DNA of 64,000 nucleotides. It comes from Pseudoalteromonas spongiae UST010723-006. GTDB lineage: Bacteria > Pseudomonadota > Gammaproteobacteria > Enterobacterales > Alteromonadaceae. A program made the position numbers and the translations under genes. The notes under the pieces were generated by a model that saw only the letters and a program-made list of their open reading frames with translations, was not told where the DNA came from and did no database searches. Each line of letters opens with the position of its first letter. Positions within the stretch are counted from its first letter, which is position 1. Positions 1-9,124 of this stretch are shown here, piece by piece. The stretch covers positions 1,240,001-1,304,000 of the forward strand of contig NZ_CP011040.1 in assembly GCF_000238255.3 (NCBI RefSeq), given 5' to 3'.

Positions 1-144
1 AGCGTCGTTAATCAGCAACACCTAAATTTAAAAGTAACCGGTAATGTAAATACACAATCGCCTGAGTTTGCGCTTTCTTTGTTATTGGAAAGCTTAAATT
101 TAAAGCAAATGCGCAATGCCAGTAACGATCTCATAATTTATTAA
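1..144 (+). CDS. FecR-like anti-sigma regulator, C-terminal fragment
   Basis: The first 47 codons form an open frame ending in TAA at 142-144; the start lies outside the window. The peptide (VVNQQHLNLKVTGNV, then SPEFALSLLLESLNLKQ) resembles the C-terminal domain of FecR-type proteins, which pass an outer-membrane receptor signal to an ECF sigma factor. The fragment alone is too short for certainty. The context supports it: 68 bp downstream begins a TonB-dependent receptor carrying the N-terminal signalling domain that contacts FecR, giving the classical fecI-fecR-fecA order. A sigma gene would be expected upstream, outside this window. Confidence 0.6.
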   Translation, partial: SVVNQQHLNLKVTGNVNTQSPEFALSLLLESLNLKQMRNASNDLIIY

Positions 145-212
145 AAATAATTTACGGTTTTTCATTTTTAACGCGTTATAGATAGTAAGAATTATTTCTA
201 TTAAGGTTAAAA

Positions 213-2639
213 ATGAAAATCCTCCCACTTGCATTAGCTATTTCAACAGCCTCTCTTTCTACGATTTATTCACCTGTTGTGCTTGGCAATACGCAAAGTG
301 TCAATCAGCTTGTTCAATTTGATATTAATGCATCCTCGCTACGCCAAGGTTTAGCTGAATTTACACGCGTTACTGGCATTCAATTATTTGTAAACGATGC
401 GCTATTAAACGAACAACAAAATGCACCGCTTAAAGGCCAATTTACAGCGGCTCAAGGCCTTACATATTTGCTCAACCAATCAAATTTATACGCTGAGTGG
501 AAATCACCGCAAGGTGTGGTGCTAAAAGCAAAAGCACCGCAAAATCAACGTTCGCAAACGACGAGCAAACCATCAACAACTGCGTCATTAGATAACATTG
601 AAGTAGTGCAAGTAAATGGCTCTCGTATGCAACAAGGGCTGACCAGTGTTGCACGTCAAACCAGCTATTTTTCAGCAGCCGATATTTCCAATGCAATGGC
701 CGCGAATGCAAACTTAGCTCAGGTAATTGGCAAACTAGTGCCCGGTGTATCGCCTGCCAGTCAAACCATGACGAATTTTGGTTTAACATTACGTGGGCGC
801 AATTTACTGGTGCTGATTGATGGCGTGCCAATGAGCACTAACCGTAATGTGTCGCGCGACCTATTTAATCTTGATCCATCACTGATCTATTCAATTGAGA
901 TTGTACGTGGTGGTAACGCCATTTACGGTTCAGGCGCAAGCGGCGGTGTGATGTACATCACCACTAAAACGGCTAAGCAATCAAGCACCCAAACACGTGC
1001 AGAATTAAGCACTAGCTTAACTGAAATTTCAAGCGATGCCGCCACCTATAAACTTGGTCAAAGTATTGCTGATCAACGTGATAAGCTGTCGTTTGCAGTG
1101 GACTTTGATATCGCATCGACCGGTGGCTATTTTGATGCAAATGGTGACAGAATTGCACCAGAGCCAAGCCAAGGTGATCTGTTTGACAGCACTCAATTTA
1201 GCCTTCACGGCAAGGTCGGTTATCAGTTTGATAAAAATGCAGAGCTGTTTGCCAGTGTAATGTGGTTTGATTCAAGCCAAGACACTGAGTTCGCGTCAGA
1301 TCCAAGTGTTAACTCGCTGCCATTACATAGCGTAAGTGCAAAACCGCGCAAAGGCCTGGTATTAGCTGAACAAAATAGTGCCGACAACTTAATGTTTAAC
1401 CTTCATTATGTTGACAACGATTTATGGTCGCAGCAGTTTTCTGGCCAGCTTTATTATCGCGACTACGAAACCCGCTTTTATCCGTTTGACGGTCGCCCAT
1501 TCGCCTCTTGGAATCATTTAGGGCAAGTTTACCTTAATGCGCAAGTGCTTGGTTTTAGAAGCGCATTTAGCCTGCCAATTAGCAATCACACCGTTATTTA
1601 TGGCCTAGATGGTAATTTTGAGTCAACTAAAATGCCGATCACAGCATACGACCCAGAAGTATTTGATAACAGTAACGGCTTAGAGTTCGTCAAACTCGAA
1701 GATAAAACCTTTATGCCAGAAACCGATACCAATAACATTGCCGCATTTGCGCAATACAAGTACCACACAGATTGGGGTCTTGATGTAGATGCCGGTGCAC
1801 GTTTTGAACATATTCGTGTTTCGTTCGATGATTTTACAACCCTTGGCCAAGGTAACTCTGTTGATGGTGGCAGCAAAAGCTACGACGGCACTATGCTAAA
1901 CGCTAGCGTAAACTATAGCCTAACCGACAATGTAAAAACCTATATCGCATTTGACCAAGGGTACGAATTACCTGATATTGGTCTGCTACTTCGCTACGCA
2001 TCAAGTGATTTTGACATCGCAAGCAGTGAACTTGAACCCGTAACCTCAGATAACTTTGAAATTGGTTTAAACTATCAATCGGATAACGTTACCGTTAATG
2101 GTGCGCTCTTTAATTCAACGTCAGACCGTGGACGCGTTAAAAGTAGTGGCTTTGGTTTAGATTTGCGCCGCGATAAAGAACGAATTTCAGGTATCGAGCT
2201 GGACGTAAACTATTACCTAACGGATGCCCTAAGCATGATGGCGTTAGTGAGTAAAATAAACGGTGATGAAAAACCTGAAGGCGCCGACAAGTGGCGCGAA
2301 ATGAATGGTTTTAGAATCGCACCGTTAAAAGCAACATTCGCAACCCAATATCAGTTCGATAACATCAATCTGCAAGCGCAACTAAACTATGTAGACGGTC
2401 ACGATTATCGTTTAAATGGCAACACCGGTTTTGGCCGCCACCAAACAGATTCGTATACCACACTCGACTTATTCGCCAGCATTGAACTAGACCAAAGCGT
2501 TGTAAATATTGGTATAGAAAACGCCACTAACCGCGAGTATTACCCGCTTTATAGTCAATTATTACGCTCTAACGCTAATACCAGCCATATTCCTGCGAAA
2601 GGTGCGATGGTGAAACTCACTTATCGCTATAACTGGTAA
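213..2639 (+). CDS. TonB-dependent receptor with N-terminal STN signalling domain (FecA-type)
   Basis: An 808-residue outer-membrane active transporter. It has a signal peptide (about 1-25), an STN (secretin/TonB N-terminal) domain at about 36-88, a TonB-box-like stretch near 127-135 (DNIEVVQV), a plug domain at about 145-255 with RG..VLIDGVP and the EIVRGGNAIYGSGASGGV element, and a beta barrel to the C-terminal YRYNW with a terminal aromatic residue. STN domains occur in receptors that signal to a FecR-like protein, and a FecR-like tail lies just upstream. The ligand is probably a ferric siderophore or another iron chelate but cannot be read from sequence. I chose the ATG after TAAGG (203-207). 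I see no strong Fur box immediately upstream, so expression may be by an ECF sigma factor. Confidence 0.88.
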   Translation: MKILPLALAISTASLSTIYSPVVLGNTQSVNQLVQFDINASSLRQGLAEFTRVTGIQLFVNDALLNEQQNAPLKGQFTAAQGLTYLLNQSNLYAEWKSPQGVVLKAKAPQNQRSQTTSKPSTTASLDNIEVVQVNGSRMQQGLTSVARQTSYFSAADISNAMAANANLAQVIGKLVPGVSPASQTMTNFGLTLRGRNLLVLIDGVPMSTNRNVSRDLFNLDPSLIYSIEIVRGGNAIYGSGASGGVMYITTKTAKQSSTQTRAELSTSLTEISSDAATYKLGQSIADQRDKLSFAVDFDIASTGGYFDANGDRIAPEPSQGDLFDSTQFSLHGKVGYQFDKNAELFASVMWFDSSQDTEFASDPSVNSLPLHSVSAKPRKGLVLAEQNSADNLMFNLHYVDNDLWSQQFSGQLYYRDYETRFYPFDGRPFASWNHLGQVYLNAQVLGFRSAFSLPISNHTVIYGLDGNFESTKMPITAYDPEVFDNSNGLEFVKLEDKTFMPETDTNNIAAFAQYKYHTDWGLDVDAGARFEHIRVSFDDFTTLGQGNSVDGGSKSYDGTMLNASVNYSLTDNVKTYIAFDQGYELPDIGLLLRYASSDFDIASSELEPVTSDNFEIGLNYQSDNVTVNGALFNSTSDRGRVKSSGFGLDLRRDKERISGIELDVNYYLTDALSMMALVSKINGDEKPEGADKWREMNGFRIAPLKATFATQYQFDNINLQAQLNYVDGHDYRLNGNTGFGRHQTDSYTTLDLFASIELDQSVVNIGIENATNREYYPLYSQLLRSNANTSHIPAKGAMVKLTYRYNW

Positions 2640-2659
2640 ATTAACACGTCAATTTATTA

Positions 2660-2689
2660 AGCGTTAAGGGCATACGCCCTTAACGTTTT
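2660..2689. terminator. Bidirectional terminator between convergent genes
   Basis: Perfect 10-bp stem CGTTAAGGGC / GCCCTTAACG (2662-2671 and 2676-2685) with a 4-nt loop, followed by TTTTA on the plus strand and preceded by AT-rich sequence. It lies between the convergent TonB receptor and the minus-strand secreted protein, overlapping the stop codon of the latter. Confidence 0.7.
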
Positions 2690-4940
2690 AGCGCGCTACA
2701 TTGGTGTAATTTGCTCTGTCTACTTCTCGCTCAATATTAATGCGCGATGGGATAAAAGTGTTGTAACCCGGCTGCCCGCCAAACCACAATTGCGCATCAC
2801 GCTCTTCACGTTCAACAATGTAAAACACTCTATCGCCGTTAATAAGGGTACTTGCGATGGGGTACCAATAACGTTTGGCAAAAGGTAGACGGTTAATTTC
2901 AATATTCTGTGCCCCCACCTGATAACTCACCGCATCACTTAGCACAAAATTGATGCTGCTTAATCCGTTTTGGTCTGGTCCCTGCCATGCAACACCATCG
3001 ATATTTTGCACTGTGTGACTGGTAAACAACCAGCCCCATAAGCGTTCAGGAATAAGCAAACCATTACTATCAAACGAACCCGGGATCCACGAATTAATTT
3101 CACCATTCCAGTAATGATCGCTACTTGTTGGCTGCAAATAAGCACTATCGAGTACAAAGCTAGTTTGCCCTTTTACCCAAATATCATAGGTAGCAAACTC
3201 CCCTTCTGGCGTACTAAACTGAGAAAATACACCGTATTCTAATCCAAGTTGATCAATGATTTCGCTCGTTTGCACAGCGCCATTTGGATATTGGATCACT
3301 AACTGACCTGCATTATTTACCTGCCAGTTTGCGCTAATATTAGATATTTTGCCGTTTGCTACGCCATTTGAATCAAACATAATTACATCAGCATACGAGG
3401 TGGTAGGATAAATATAATCATCATAAGCGCGTTTACCTTCCGAGTAATTATATTGCCCGCCCCACTGACCAAGCACACATGCAACGCCATTGCTACAGTC
3501 TGCTTGAAACGCAATCGGCTCAATATCAAGCGCAGAACGGAAAGTTTGCTGACCACTGCTAATTTCAATTTTATTATTTTGCAGCGTTAAGGTATCGCCA
3601 TTCGTTAATTGAATCGGTGGCGTTCGCTTTTCAACGCGCGTTTCAACATTAATTACATCAACTAACGCACCATCAACAACACGAGTGTAATTTTGCGACA
3701 GCGTTGATTGATAGAACACAATTTGGTCATCTACGCCACCGCCCGCATAAAATGCATCAATTTCAGCCTGATCGTCAGTAAGCGATTCAATATTGTAAGT
3801 TAGTAATTCTTGCTCGATAGGGGTGGTATAGGTTGTTTCGATTCGGCCATTGGCAACATGCCACGAATAGCCCGCGTTAATTGCTTGCCCATTCCATGAG
3901 GTAAAACTGAGCTTGCTTCCAGTACCTGTCGCGTTAAATTTAAGTGCTGAGCCACTGCGTGATAAATATCCAGGTTCGGCGGTATCAATGGCGTAATAAA
4001 AACTTGGAATATCACTTTCATCGAATCCTGCCACTAAGTCACTGTCGGCTAAAATCGCGTTTTGCGCTGCGATTAGGTCAACCTCGGGTGTGTTCTCAAT
4101 AAAACTCTCAACCGCACTTTGCGATGAAACAAATTCAATTATACTGGTGTAACCATCGGGCAATTGATAATTCGCATCATCAACAATCAATTTAATTACC
4201 GCGGCTAATTCAATTAACTGTGATGCATCGACTGCGGTTTCAGCTTGCTGTAATTCAGTAATATTAGTCGGTTCTTGAAAGCCATTTGCCGCAAGAGTTA
4301 ATACGTAACTCGCAGTTGTTACGTTCGTAACATTATGAGAGTCATCTTCTAGTACTTTTTCAAACGACCCTAACAAATTAACGAAGTTAATTTCATCGCC
4401 AGTTTGCGCATCAAAGGCCGACGATTCTATTTTCACAAGTGTTTCGAGTGTAGTGGTTAAAATCGTCAGCGAATACACGCCGTTTTCATCGGCTGTAGTC
4501 GTAAAGCTATTACCATTTACGGTAACACTAACGCTGGCATATGGAATGGGTTCATCAGTCACTAAACCCGATAATGTCGCACTGTAACCGCCGCAACTAC
4601 AAACATCGGTCACATCTGCGCTATCAATTAAAGTGGTATTGTTATTTGCAACAGCAGCAATTTTACACGGTACGTAAATCAGATCTTCAATTTGCACTTT
4701 CGCATTAAAGCGTTTGTTTTTCACGGTTTCTGAATGAAAAACAACCTCTAGGTTGTCGGCATCTCGTAAGGTTAACGACGTATTTTTACCAAAGCCTTTT
4801 AGTTCACCTTTAACCTTGAGCCAAGTTTGCTTGTTGTTAACCGACACACTGTCGATTTCAACCGACTGTGAGCCCGCCCAACTCGCTGGTGAGATTGCGG
4901 CGGCGCTCAGTAACGCCGCCATAACTAACTGTTTAATCAT
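2688..4940 (-). CDS. Large secreted protein of unknown function with carboxypeptidase-regulatory-like domain
   Basis: A 750-residue protein with a classical Sec signal peptide ending near A22-G23. About residues 120-165 (ATLSGLVTDEPIPYASVSV, then TTADENGVYSL) read like a carboxypeptidase-regulatory-like or CNA-B beta-sandwich, a domain frequent in surface proteins. Cysteines near 112-117 (DVCSCGG) and near 480-487 suggest disulfides, consistent with an exported protein. The rest is beta-rich with many Asn, Ser, Thr and Tyr and no motif I recognise. It is convergent to the TonB receptor and monocistronic. It could be a surface or periplasmic structural protein; no enzyme activity can be argued from the sequence. 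Confidence 0.75.
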   Translation of the reverse strand: MIKQLVMAALLSAAAISPASWAGSQSVEIDSVSVNNKQTWLKVKGELKGFGKNTSLTLRDADNLEVVFHSETVKNKRFNAKVQIEDLIYVPCKIAAVANNNTTLIDSADVTDVCSCGGYSATLSGLVTDEPIPYASVSVTVNGNSFTTTADENGVYSLTILTTTLETLVKIESSAFDAQTGDEINFVNLLGSFEKVLEDDSHNVTNVTTASYVLTLAANGFQEPTNITELQQAETAVDASQLIELAAVIKLIVDDANYQLPDGYTSIIEFVSSQSAVESFIENTPEVDLIAAQNAILADSDLVAGFDESDIPSFYYAIDTAEPGYLSRSGSALKFNATGTGSKLSFTSWNGQAINAGYSWHVANGRIETTYTTPIEQELLTYNIESLTDDQAEIDAFYAGGGVDDQIVFYQSTLSQNYTRVVDGALVDVINVETRVEKRTPPIQLTNGDTLTLQNNKIEISSGQQTFRSALDIEPIAFQADCSNGVACVLGQWGGQYNYSEGKRAYDDYIYPTTSYADVIMFDSNGVANGKISNISANWQVNNAGQLVIQYPNGAVQTSEIIDQLGLEYGVFSQFSTPEGEFATYDIWVKGQTSFVLDSAYLQPTSSDHYWNGEINSWIPGSFDSNGLLIPERLWGWLFTSHTVQNIDGVAWQGPDQNGLSSINFVLSDAVSYQVGAQNIEINRLPFAKRYWYPIASTLINGDRVFYIVEREERDAQLWFGGQPGYNTFIPSRINIEREVDRANYTNVAR

Positions 4941-5334
4941 TGCTTTTCCTAAATCTGAGTTGTTGTCCTCAGAGTTAGATTAGACGTTGGTAGGCAGTTG
5001 AGATTTGTCGCAACTGAACACGCGCTTTTAAATCACTTACTGTTGCGAGAAAGGTGACACCAACTTAAACAAGTTAGTGAGTAATTAACGCAAAAGCAAT
5101 AAAAACGCTCTCATCCAAAACTGAGGTTATTTAGTTTATTAAGTACCACTTAAAAACAAATGCATCCCTACTGCTCAATGCTTCATCCAGCCTAACAACT
5201 GTTTGTTAATTGATCAAATTATCGCAATAGTTTCACATTTTTAAAACTCAAATCAAAGCAAAAAATGTGCTTTTCATATTACTCTCAAACAAACGTTAAA
5301 CATTAAAAATTTTACGTTTACCATAAAACTTTAT
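4941..5334. other. AT-rich divergent intergenic region
   Basis: This stretch separates the start of the minus-strand secreted protein from the promoter of the plus-strand Xre gene. It is AT-rich, with only a weak AACTTAAACAAGTT palindrome near 5062-5075. I see no open frame, structured RNA or known operator. Confidence 0.4.
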
Positions 5335-5369
5335 TTGACAAACATAAATTACATGATTAATTTATAAGC
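5335..5369 (+). promoter_or_regulatory. Promoter giving a probably leaderless Xre transcript
   Basis: A consensus -35 TTGACA (5335-5340) is followed after 17 bp by a TAATTT -10-like hexamer (5358-5363). A start site about 7 bp further on would coincide with the ATG at 5370. No Shine-Dalgarno sequence precedes that ATG (TTTATAAGC), which fits a leaderless mRNA. Confidence 0.5.
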
Positions 5370-5600
5370 ATGAGTATACGAATCAACCTAGATATAGAAC
5401 TGGCAAAAAATAAAATGTCATTGAAACAATTATCGCAAGATATCGGCATTTCAATGACCAATTTATCGCTGCTTAAAAATGGCAAAGTGAAAGCCATTCG
5501 GTTCTCAACTTTAGAGGCAATTTGTTCGGTGCTTAATTGTCAGCCGGGCGATATTTTGCAATATGAACACGTTCATTCAGACACTGATCTGGATACATAA
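5370..5600 (+). CDS. Small Xre/Cro-CI family HTH regulator
   Basis: A 76-residue protein that is nearly all one helix-turn-helix of the compact YozG-like type: residues 16-65 contain MSLKQLSQDIGISMTNLS, then LLKNGKVKAIRFSTLEAICSVLNCQPGDIL. Members often precede a membrane-protein gene and autoregulate. Here a multi-span membrane protein follows after 14 bp and a serine hydrolase after that, so the three probably form one operon. No ribosome-binding site precedes the ATG. The regulated target is unknown; autoregulation at the TTGACA promoter is the simplest model. Confidence 0.85.
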   Translation: MSIRINLDIELAKNKMSLKQLSQDIGISMTNLSLLKNGKVKAIRFSTLEAICSVLNCQPGDILQYEHVHSDTDLDT

Positions 5601-5614
5601 CAAAAGGACGTATT

Positions 5615-6217
5615 ATGACTTCTCGCGATAATTTTATATCCGCTGGGGCGGCTGCTTTGCTAGCAGTGTTATTTCCATTTTACTGGATCACGTTTTTGGG
5701 CCAAACCTTTGATGGCTTTGAGGCCGCTCTTAAACAAGATCTACTCACATTCAATTGGCGTGATTTACTGTTTGTATTGATTGGCGCATTAGAAGTGTGT
5801 GTTTATTTGAGCTTAAGCAATCACCTGAAATCTCACTTTAATGCCCGCTCCGCTCGTATTTTGCTGTGTGCTATGGCCGCAGTCGTCGCCATATTTCACT
5901 CAACTGTGCTATTTGATATTTATTTAGCCTTAACCAACCAAGATACGCTTTCAGAAAGTACAGGCATCGTAGCGATGGTTGTAGCGTTTGGTTCTTTGGG
6001 GCTGTACACATTATTCGCGGCTGTATTTTCAATTGTATGTTTAATTAACAAACATTTGCCGCCACTGTTGAAAGTGTTCTCGGTGTTAATGTTATTAATG
6101 AGCATTCTACAAATGACCCTTGTTTTGTCTTTCACCAACGTATTCCTATTCCCTGCTGCACTACTGGTACTGTCTATTTACTTTGTTAAAGACAAAGAAG
6201 AACTGGAAGTAATTTAA
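5615..6217 (+). CDS. Integral membrane protein cotranscribed with Xre regulator
   Basis: A 200-residue hydrophobic protein with about six membrane segments (near 8-28, 49-67, 80-103, 116-142, 148-170 and 172-190) and a short charged tail (KDKEELEVI). Small Xre regulators of this type are commonly paired with DUF2975-like membrane proteins; general layout agrees but I cannot confirm the family. It has a reasonable AAAGGA ribosome site upstream of the ATG. It lies 14 bp after the regulator and 36 bp before the serine hydrolase, indicating an operon. Function unknown. Confidence 0.75.
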   Translation: MTSRDNFISAGAAALLAVLFPFYWITFLGQTFDGFEAALKQDLLTFNWRDLLFVLIGALEVCVYLSLSNHLKSHFNARSARILLCAMAAVVAIFHSTVLFDIYLALTNQDTLSESTGIVAMVVAFGSLGLYTLFAAVFSIVCLINKHLPPLLKVFSVLMLLMSILQMTLVLSFTNVFLFPAALLVLSIYFVKDKEELEVI

Positions 6218-6253
6218 GCCGTACAAGGTAATGAAACAAAACAAGGATATGTT

Positions 6254-7492
6254 ATGCGTTTAGTTAAAGTACTTATAAGCTTTATTGTACTCACTTTGAG
6301 TTGGAGTTGCGTTTGCCTTTATGGCGCATTAAATGGTTGGTGGTTAACACCGCTTGCCAAACAAGGTGATTCGGCCGCATTTATTGCCAGGGTTCAACAG
6401 CGCTTTTTAAACGAGGCAAAAGGAAATTTTGCCATGGTTATCATTGAAGATGGGCGGGTTGTGTCAAAGCAATTCACACCATCAATAAATTCGGTAAATG
6501 GCGATACCCTCTTCCCTGTGGCGTCAATGAGCAAGTTATTTACCGCATATGGTGTGTATCAATTGGCACAACAAGGCGACATTGATTTAGATGCACCTAT
6601 TTCTAATTACCTAACAGCAGCATGGCAATTACCCGCATCCAGTTTCAATCATAATAAAATCACCTTGCGCAGTTTACTGTCCCATACCTCGGGGTTAACC
6701 GATGGCTTAGGCTTTGCCGACATTAGTAAAAGCCAGCCAATGCCTAGTTTAATTGAGTCATTAAACCACCCAAAAGGCGCACGCGGTGACGTTAAACTTG
6801 AAATCGGATTCGAACCAGCAACTCAGTGGCAATATTCGGGCGGCGGTTACCTAATTACAGAACATATCATCGAGAATGTGACTAAGATGTCATTTGAAGA
6901 TTTTATGGCAAAAACCGTTTTCAGCCCGCTATCGATGTATCGCGCCAACTATGCATTTATCGAAACGCACAGTAATGTGGCCCACCCTTATGATTCGGCT
7001 GGCAACAAAGCGCCTTTTTATCAATATGTAAGCCCTGCCGCAACAGGGTTACTGGCTAGCACTAATGATCTTACTCAGTTTGTATTGGCCTTACAGCAAA
7101 CGGATAAACACACTAAAAATGCCATCAACACATTAAGTAAACCTCTCGGTCATAAACTAGGAGCGCCAATTTGGGGCATGGGTGCAATGCTATATGCCCC
7201 GCTACCGGATGGTAAATTTATTCTCGGTCATGATGGCGCAAATGAGCCTGCAATTAACAGCGCACTTCGCCTCAATCCAACTAATCACGATGCAATCATT
7301 GTGTTAACCTCTGGCGGAGAAAACCTTGCAACCGCTATCGCATCTGAATGGACCTTTTGGCAAGCAGGTATACCCGACTTTTTAACCTTCGAACGCGCGA
7401 TTCGCAGTGCCTTTTTACCCATAGGTTTAGGCGTAGTCGTAATTTTGCTCGCTCTTGCTCTCGTTTACCGAAAATGGGTTATCTCAACCTAA
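6254..7492 (+). CDS. Serine beta-lactamase-like hydrolase (class C/EstB family), membrane-anchored
   Basis: A 412-residue member of the beta-lactamase/penicillin-binding-protein-like family. Catalytic motifs are visible: S91-M-S-K94 (SxxK), Y194-S-G196 (YxN equivalent) and H326-D-G328 replacing KTG. The SHTSGLTDG element (143-151) is typical of this family. An N-terminal hydrophobic segment (about 5-25) and a C-terminal membrane helix (about 389-408) place the catalytic domain outside the cytoplasm. Such proteins act as esterases, D-aminopeptidases or peptidoglycan-related hydrolases more often than as true beta-lactamases. It is the last gene of the Xre/membrane-protein unit, suggesting an envelope-linked role. 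Confidence 0.85.
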   Translation: MRLVKVLISFIVLTLSWSCVCLYGALNGWWLTPLAKQGDSAAFIARVQQRFLNEAKGNFAMVIIEDGRVVSKQFTPSINSVNGDTLFPVASMSKLFTAYGVYQLAQQGDIDLDAPISNYLTAAWQLPASSFNHNKITLRSLLSHTSGLTDGLGFADISKSQPMPSLIESLNHPKGARGDVKLEIGFEPATQWQYSGGGYLITEHIIENVTKMSFEDFMAKTVFSPLSMYRANYAFIETHSNVAHPYDSAGNKAPFYQYVSPAATGLLASTNDLTQFVLALQQTDKHTKNAINTLSKPLGHKLGAPIWGMGAMLYAPLPDGKFILGHDGANEPAINSALRLNPTNHDAIIVLTSGGENLATAIASEWTFWQAGIPDFLTFERAIRSAFLPIGLGVVVILLALALVYRKWVIST

Positions 7493-7554
7493 AGTGACGA
7501 GTAGAATACGTGACAGCATAGAGCATGGCTGGCACGTAAAACGTATTAAAACGA

Positions 7555-8187
7555 TTACTTGGTAGCGTCACTGACCAGCACTTTACTGGCTAAGCCCACC
7601 AGTAGCACGCCGGAAATACCATCTAAAACACGGGTAAAACGCGCTGAATTTGCTCTTTTAAACAGCCAACTGCCCAATACCGCGTAAAGTAAATTACATG
7701 CCGTTGCTAATAGACTGAAAACACACCCTAATAACAGCAGCTGAAGCGCAACATCAGCAGACGATGTGTCGATAAATTGCGGTAAGAACGAGAGAAAAAA
7801 TAGCGCTACTTTAGGATTTAAAACACTTACAATTATTCCTTGCAAAAATACATTGTCTGAAGCGCGTGATTTATCGTTTAGCACGACCTGACTTTCACCA
7901 CGCCACATCGCGTAAACTGACTTAATACCGAGATAACATAAATACGCTGCTCCTAACACCTTAACTAGGGTAAATGCCAGTGCAGAGCTTAAAATTATCG
8001 CCGACAAACCAAGGCATGCGGCTAAGGTATGTGCAAAATAACCAACGCCCAGTCCCATTGACGCTTTTAATCCCGTTGTCATTTTACCTTTCATTGTGTT
8101 TGATACGATGTAAATCACATCGGGTCCGGGAATTAAATTTATTGCCAGGCAAGCAATAACGAATATAAGTAATGCGTTTAAATCCAT
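7555..8187 (-). CDS. LysE/RhtB family amino-acid exporter
   Basis: A 210-residue translocator of the LysE/RhtB family, normally about 200-215 residues with six membrane segments. The N-terminal LIPGPDVIYIV (near 18-28) is the family signature, and GLGVGYFAHTLAACLGL and KVLGAAYLCYLGIKS follow in the expected order. These proteins export amino acids such as threonine, homoserine or lysine, or related metabolites; the substrate cannot be assigned. It is convergent with the serine hydrolase gene and separated from the kinase gene upstream by 119 bp, so it is probably transcribed alone. Confidence 0.88.
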   Translation of the reverse strand: MDLNALLIFVIACLAINLIPGPDVIYIVSNTMKGKMTTGLKASMGLGVGYFAHTLAACLGLSAIILSSALAFTLVKVLGAAYLCYLGIKSVYAMWRGESQVVLNDKSRASDNVFLQGIIVSVLNPKVALFFLSFLPQFIDTSSADVALQLLLLGCVFSLLATACNLLYAVLGSWLFKRANSARFTRVLDGISGVLLVGLASKVLVSDATK

Positions 8188-8306
8188 ATATTTTCCTATT
8201 CGTGTTTCTTAAGCGGTGTTATGTCAGGTTAATCTATGCTCGAGGGCTTAAATTAACACTCTTTTTCTTCAAGCTTAACGTAAAACTATCTTTTAAATTT
8301 AGTATG

Positions 8307-8804
8307 TTATTGCGCATTTTTATTTAGGACTATGTTAAGTCCTTCATTCTCTTTCGGGGGCTCAAAATATTGTGTCACATGATGAAACATTGCTTCTGTA
8401 TCAAAGTGCGACCGCTCAGGTTCTGAGATACGGCGCTTGGCGATTTGTGCAAGGCACGTTGCATTACTCACATCTAGATAGATAACTTTATGTTGGCCAT
8501 TAATTTCATCACTCAATGAACGTAACCAAGCGCGTTGCTTTACGGTATTTGCAGGAAAATCCATTACCACATGACTACCCGTTGCTAAAATACGCTGCAC
8601 ATGCGTTTTCACAAACGGTTTTATCAGATTTGCATAATGAATATAGTCATCAAACGACTTAATTTGCTCAGGGAAGTGCGCACTTAACCATTCATCTTCA
8701 GAAATCAACACTCCGTGCGTTTGCTTCGCTATAAGCTTTGCTTGAGTTGACTTGCCCGCTCCCATCTTGCCGCAAAAAAAGGTTAAATTACCAAGATTAT
8801 TCAT
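8307..8804 (-). CDS. P-loop ATP-binding protein (zeta-toxin/AAA_33-like small kinase)
   Basis: A 165-residue protein with a Walker A motif GKMGAGKST at 12-20 and the general layout of AAA_33 or gluconate/zeta-type small-molecule kinases: HVVMDFPANT near 80 (Walker B-like) and a C-terminal KRRISEPERSHFDTE lid with arginines. These enzymes phosphorylate small molecules or nucleotide sugars; the substrate is unknown. AGGA lies a few bases before the ATG. The helix-hairpin-helix gene starts 25 bp upstream, so the two are probably one transcript. No antitoxin-like partner is evident, so a toxin role is not supported. Confidence 0.8.
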   Translation of the reverse strand: MNNLGNLTFFCGKMGAGKSTQAKLIAKQTHGVLISEDEWLSAHFPEQIKSFDDYIHYANLIKPFVKTHVQRILATGSHVVMDFPANTVKQRAWLRSLSDEINGQHKVIYLDVSNATCLAQIAKRRISEPERSHFDTEAMFHHVTQYFEPPKENEGLNIVLNKNAQ

Positions 8805-8829
8805 AAAACGTCCTGTAAAAAGCGTACGA

Positions 8830-9066
8830 TTAAAGCGTTAACTTTGCGCGTTCAATTGCTGCTGCAATGGCCATTTTAGCCTGCGGGCTATTCTTCCAAC
8901 AGCTCGTTCTTAACATTGAGGCGACCATTTGAGCAATATCATCAACACTGTATTGGGTTAATTCAGCAAATGAGTGAATGCCTATTTCTTCAAAGCGCTT
9001 TATTACGGTTGGCCCAACCCCTTTAACGGCAAGCAACGCTGCCTTTTCTTGGCTTGAAAATGCCAT
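8830..9066 (-). CDS. Helix-hairpin-helix protein (Cdd1-like 'pathogenicity locus' family)
   Basis: A 78-residue protein with an N-terminal helix-hairpin-helix (AVKGVGPTVIKRFEEIGI, about 13-30) followed by FAELTQYSVDDIAQMV, typical of the Cdd1 family of small HhH proteins. A single cysteine and tryptophan occur in TSCWKNSPQAKMAI near 54-67, as in this family. HhH motifs bind DNA or other nucleic acid non-specifically, but the cellular role is not established. It is probably cotranscribed with the downstream P-loop kinase gene (25 bp apart). Confidence 0.75.
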   Translation of the reverse strand: MAFSSQEKAALLAVKGVGPTVIKRFEEIGIHSFAELTQYSVDDIAQMVASMLRTSCWKNSPQAKMAIAAAIERAKLTL

Positions 9067-9124
9067 TACAACTCCTTGTAAACATCAAAAAAAATTATAA
9101 AAAAATATCAGCTCTAGAAGGTTA

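Noticed and set aside
6254..7492. True beta-lactamase resistance gene
   Set aside because: The KTG motif is replaced by HDG and a membrane tail is present, so the class C-like hydrolase/esterase reading is safer.
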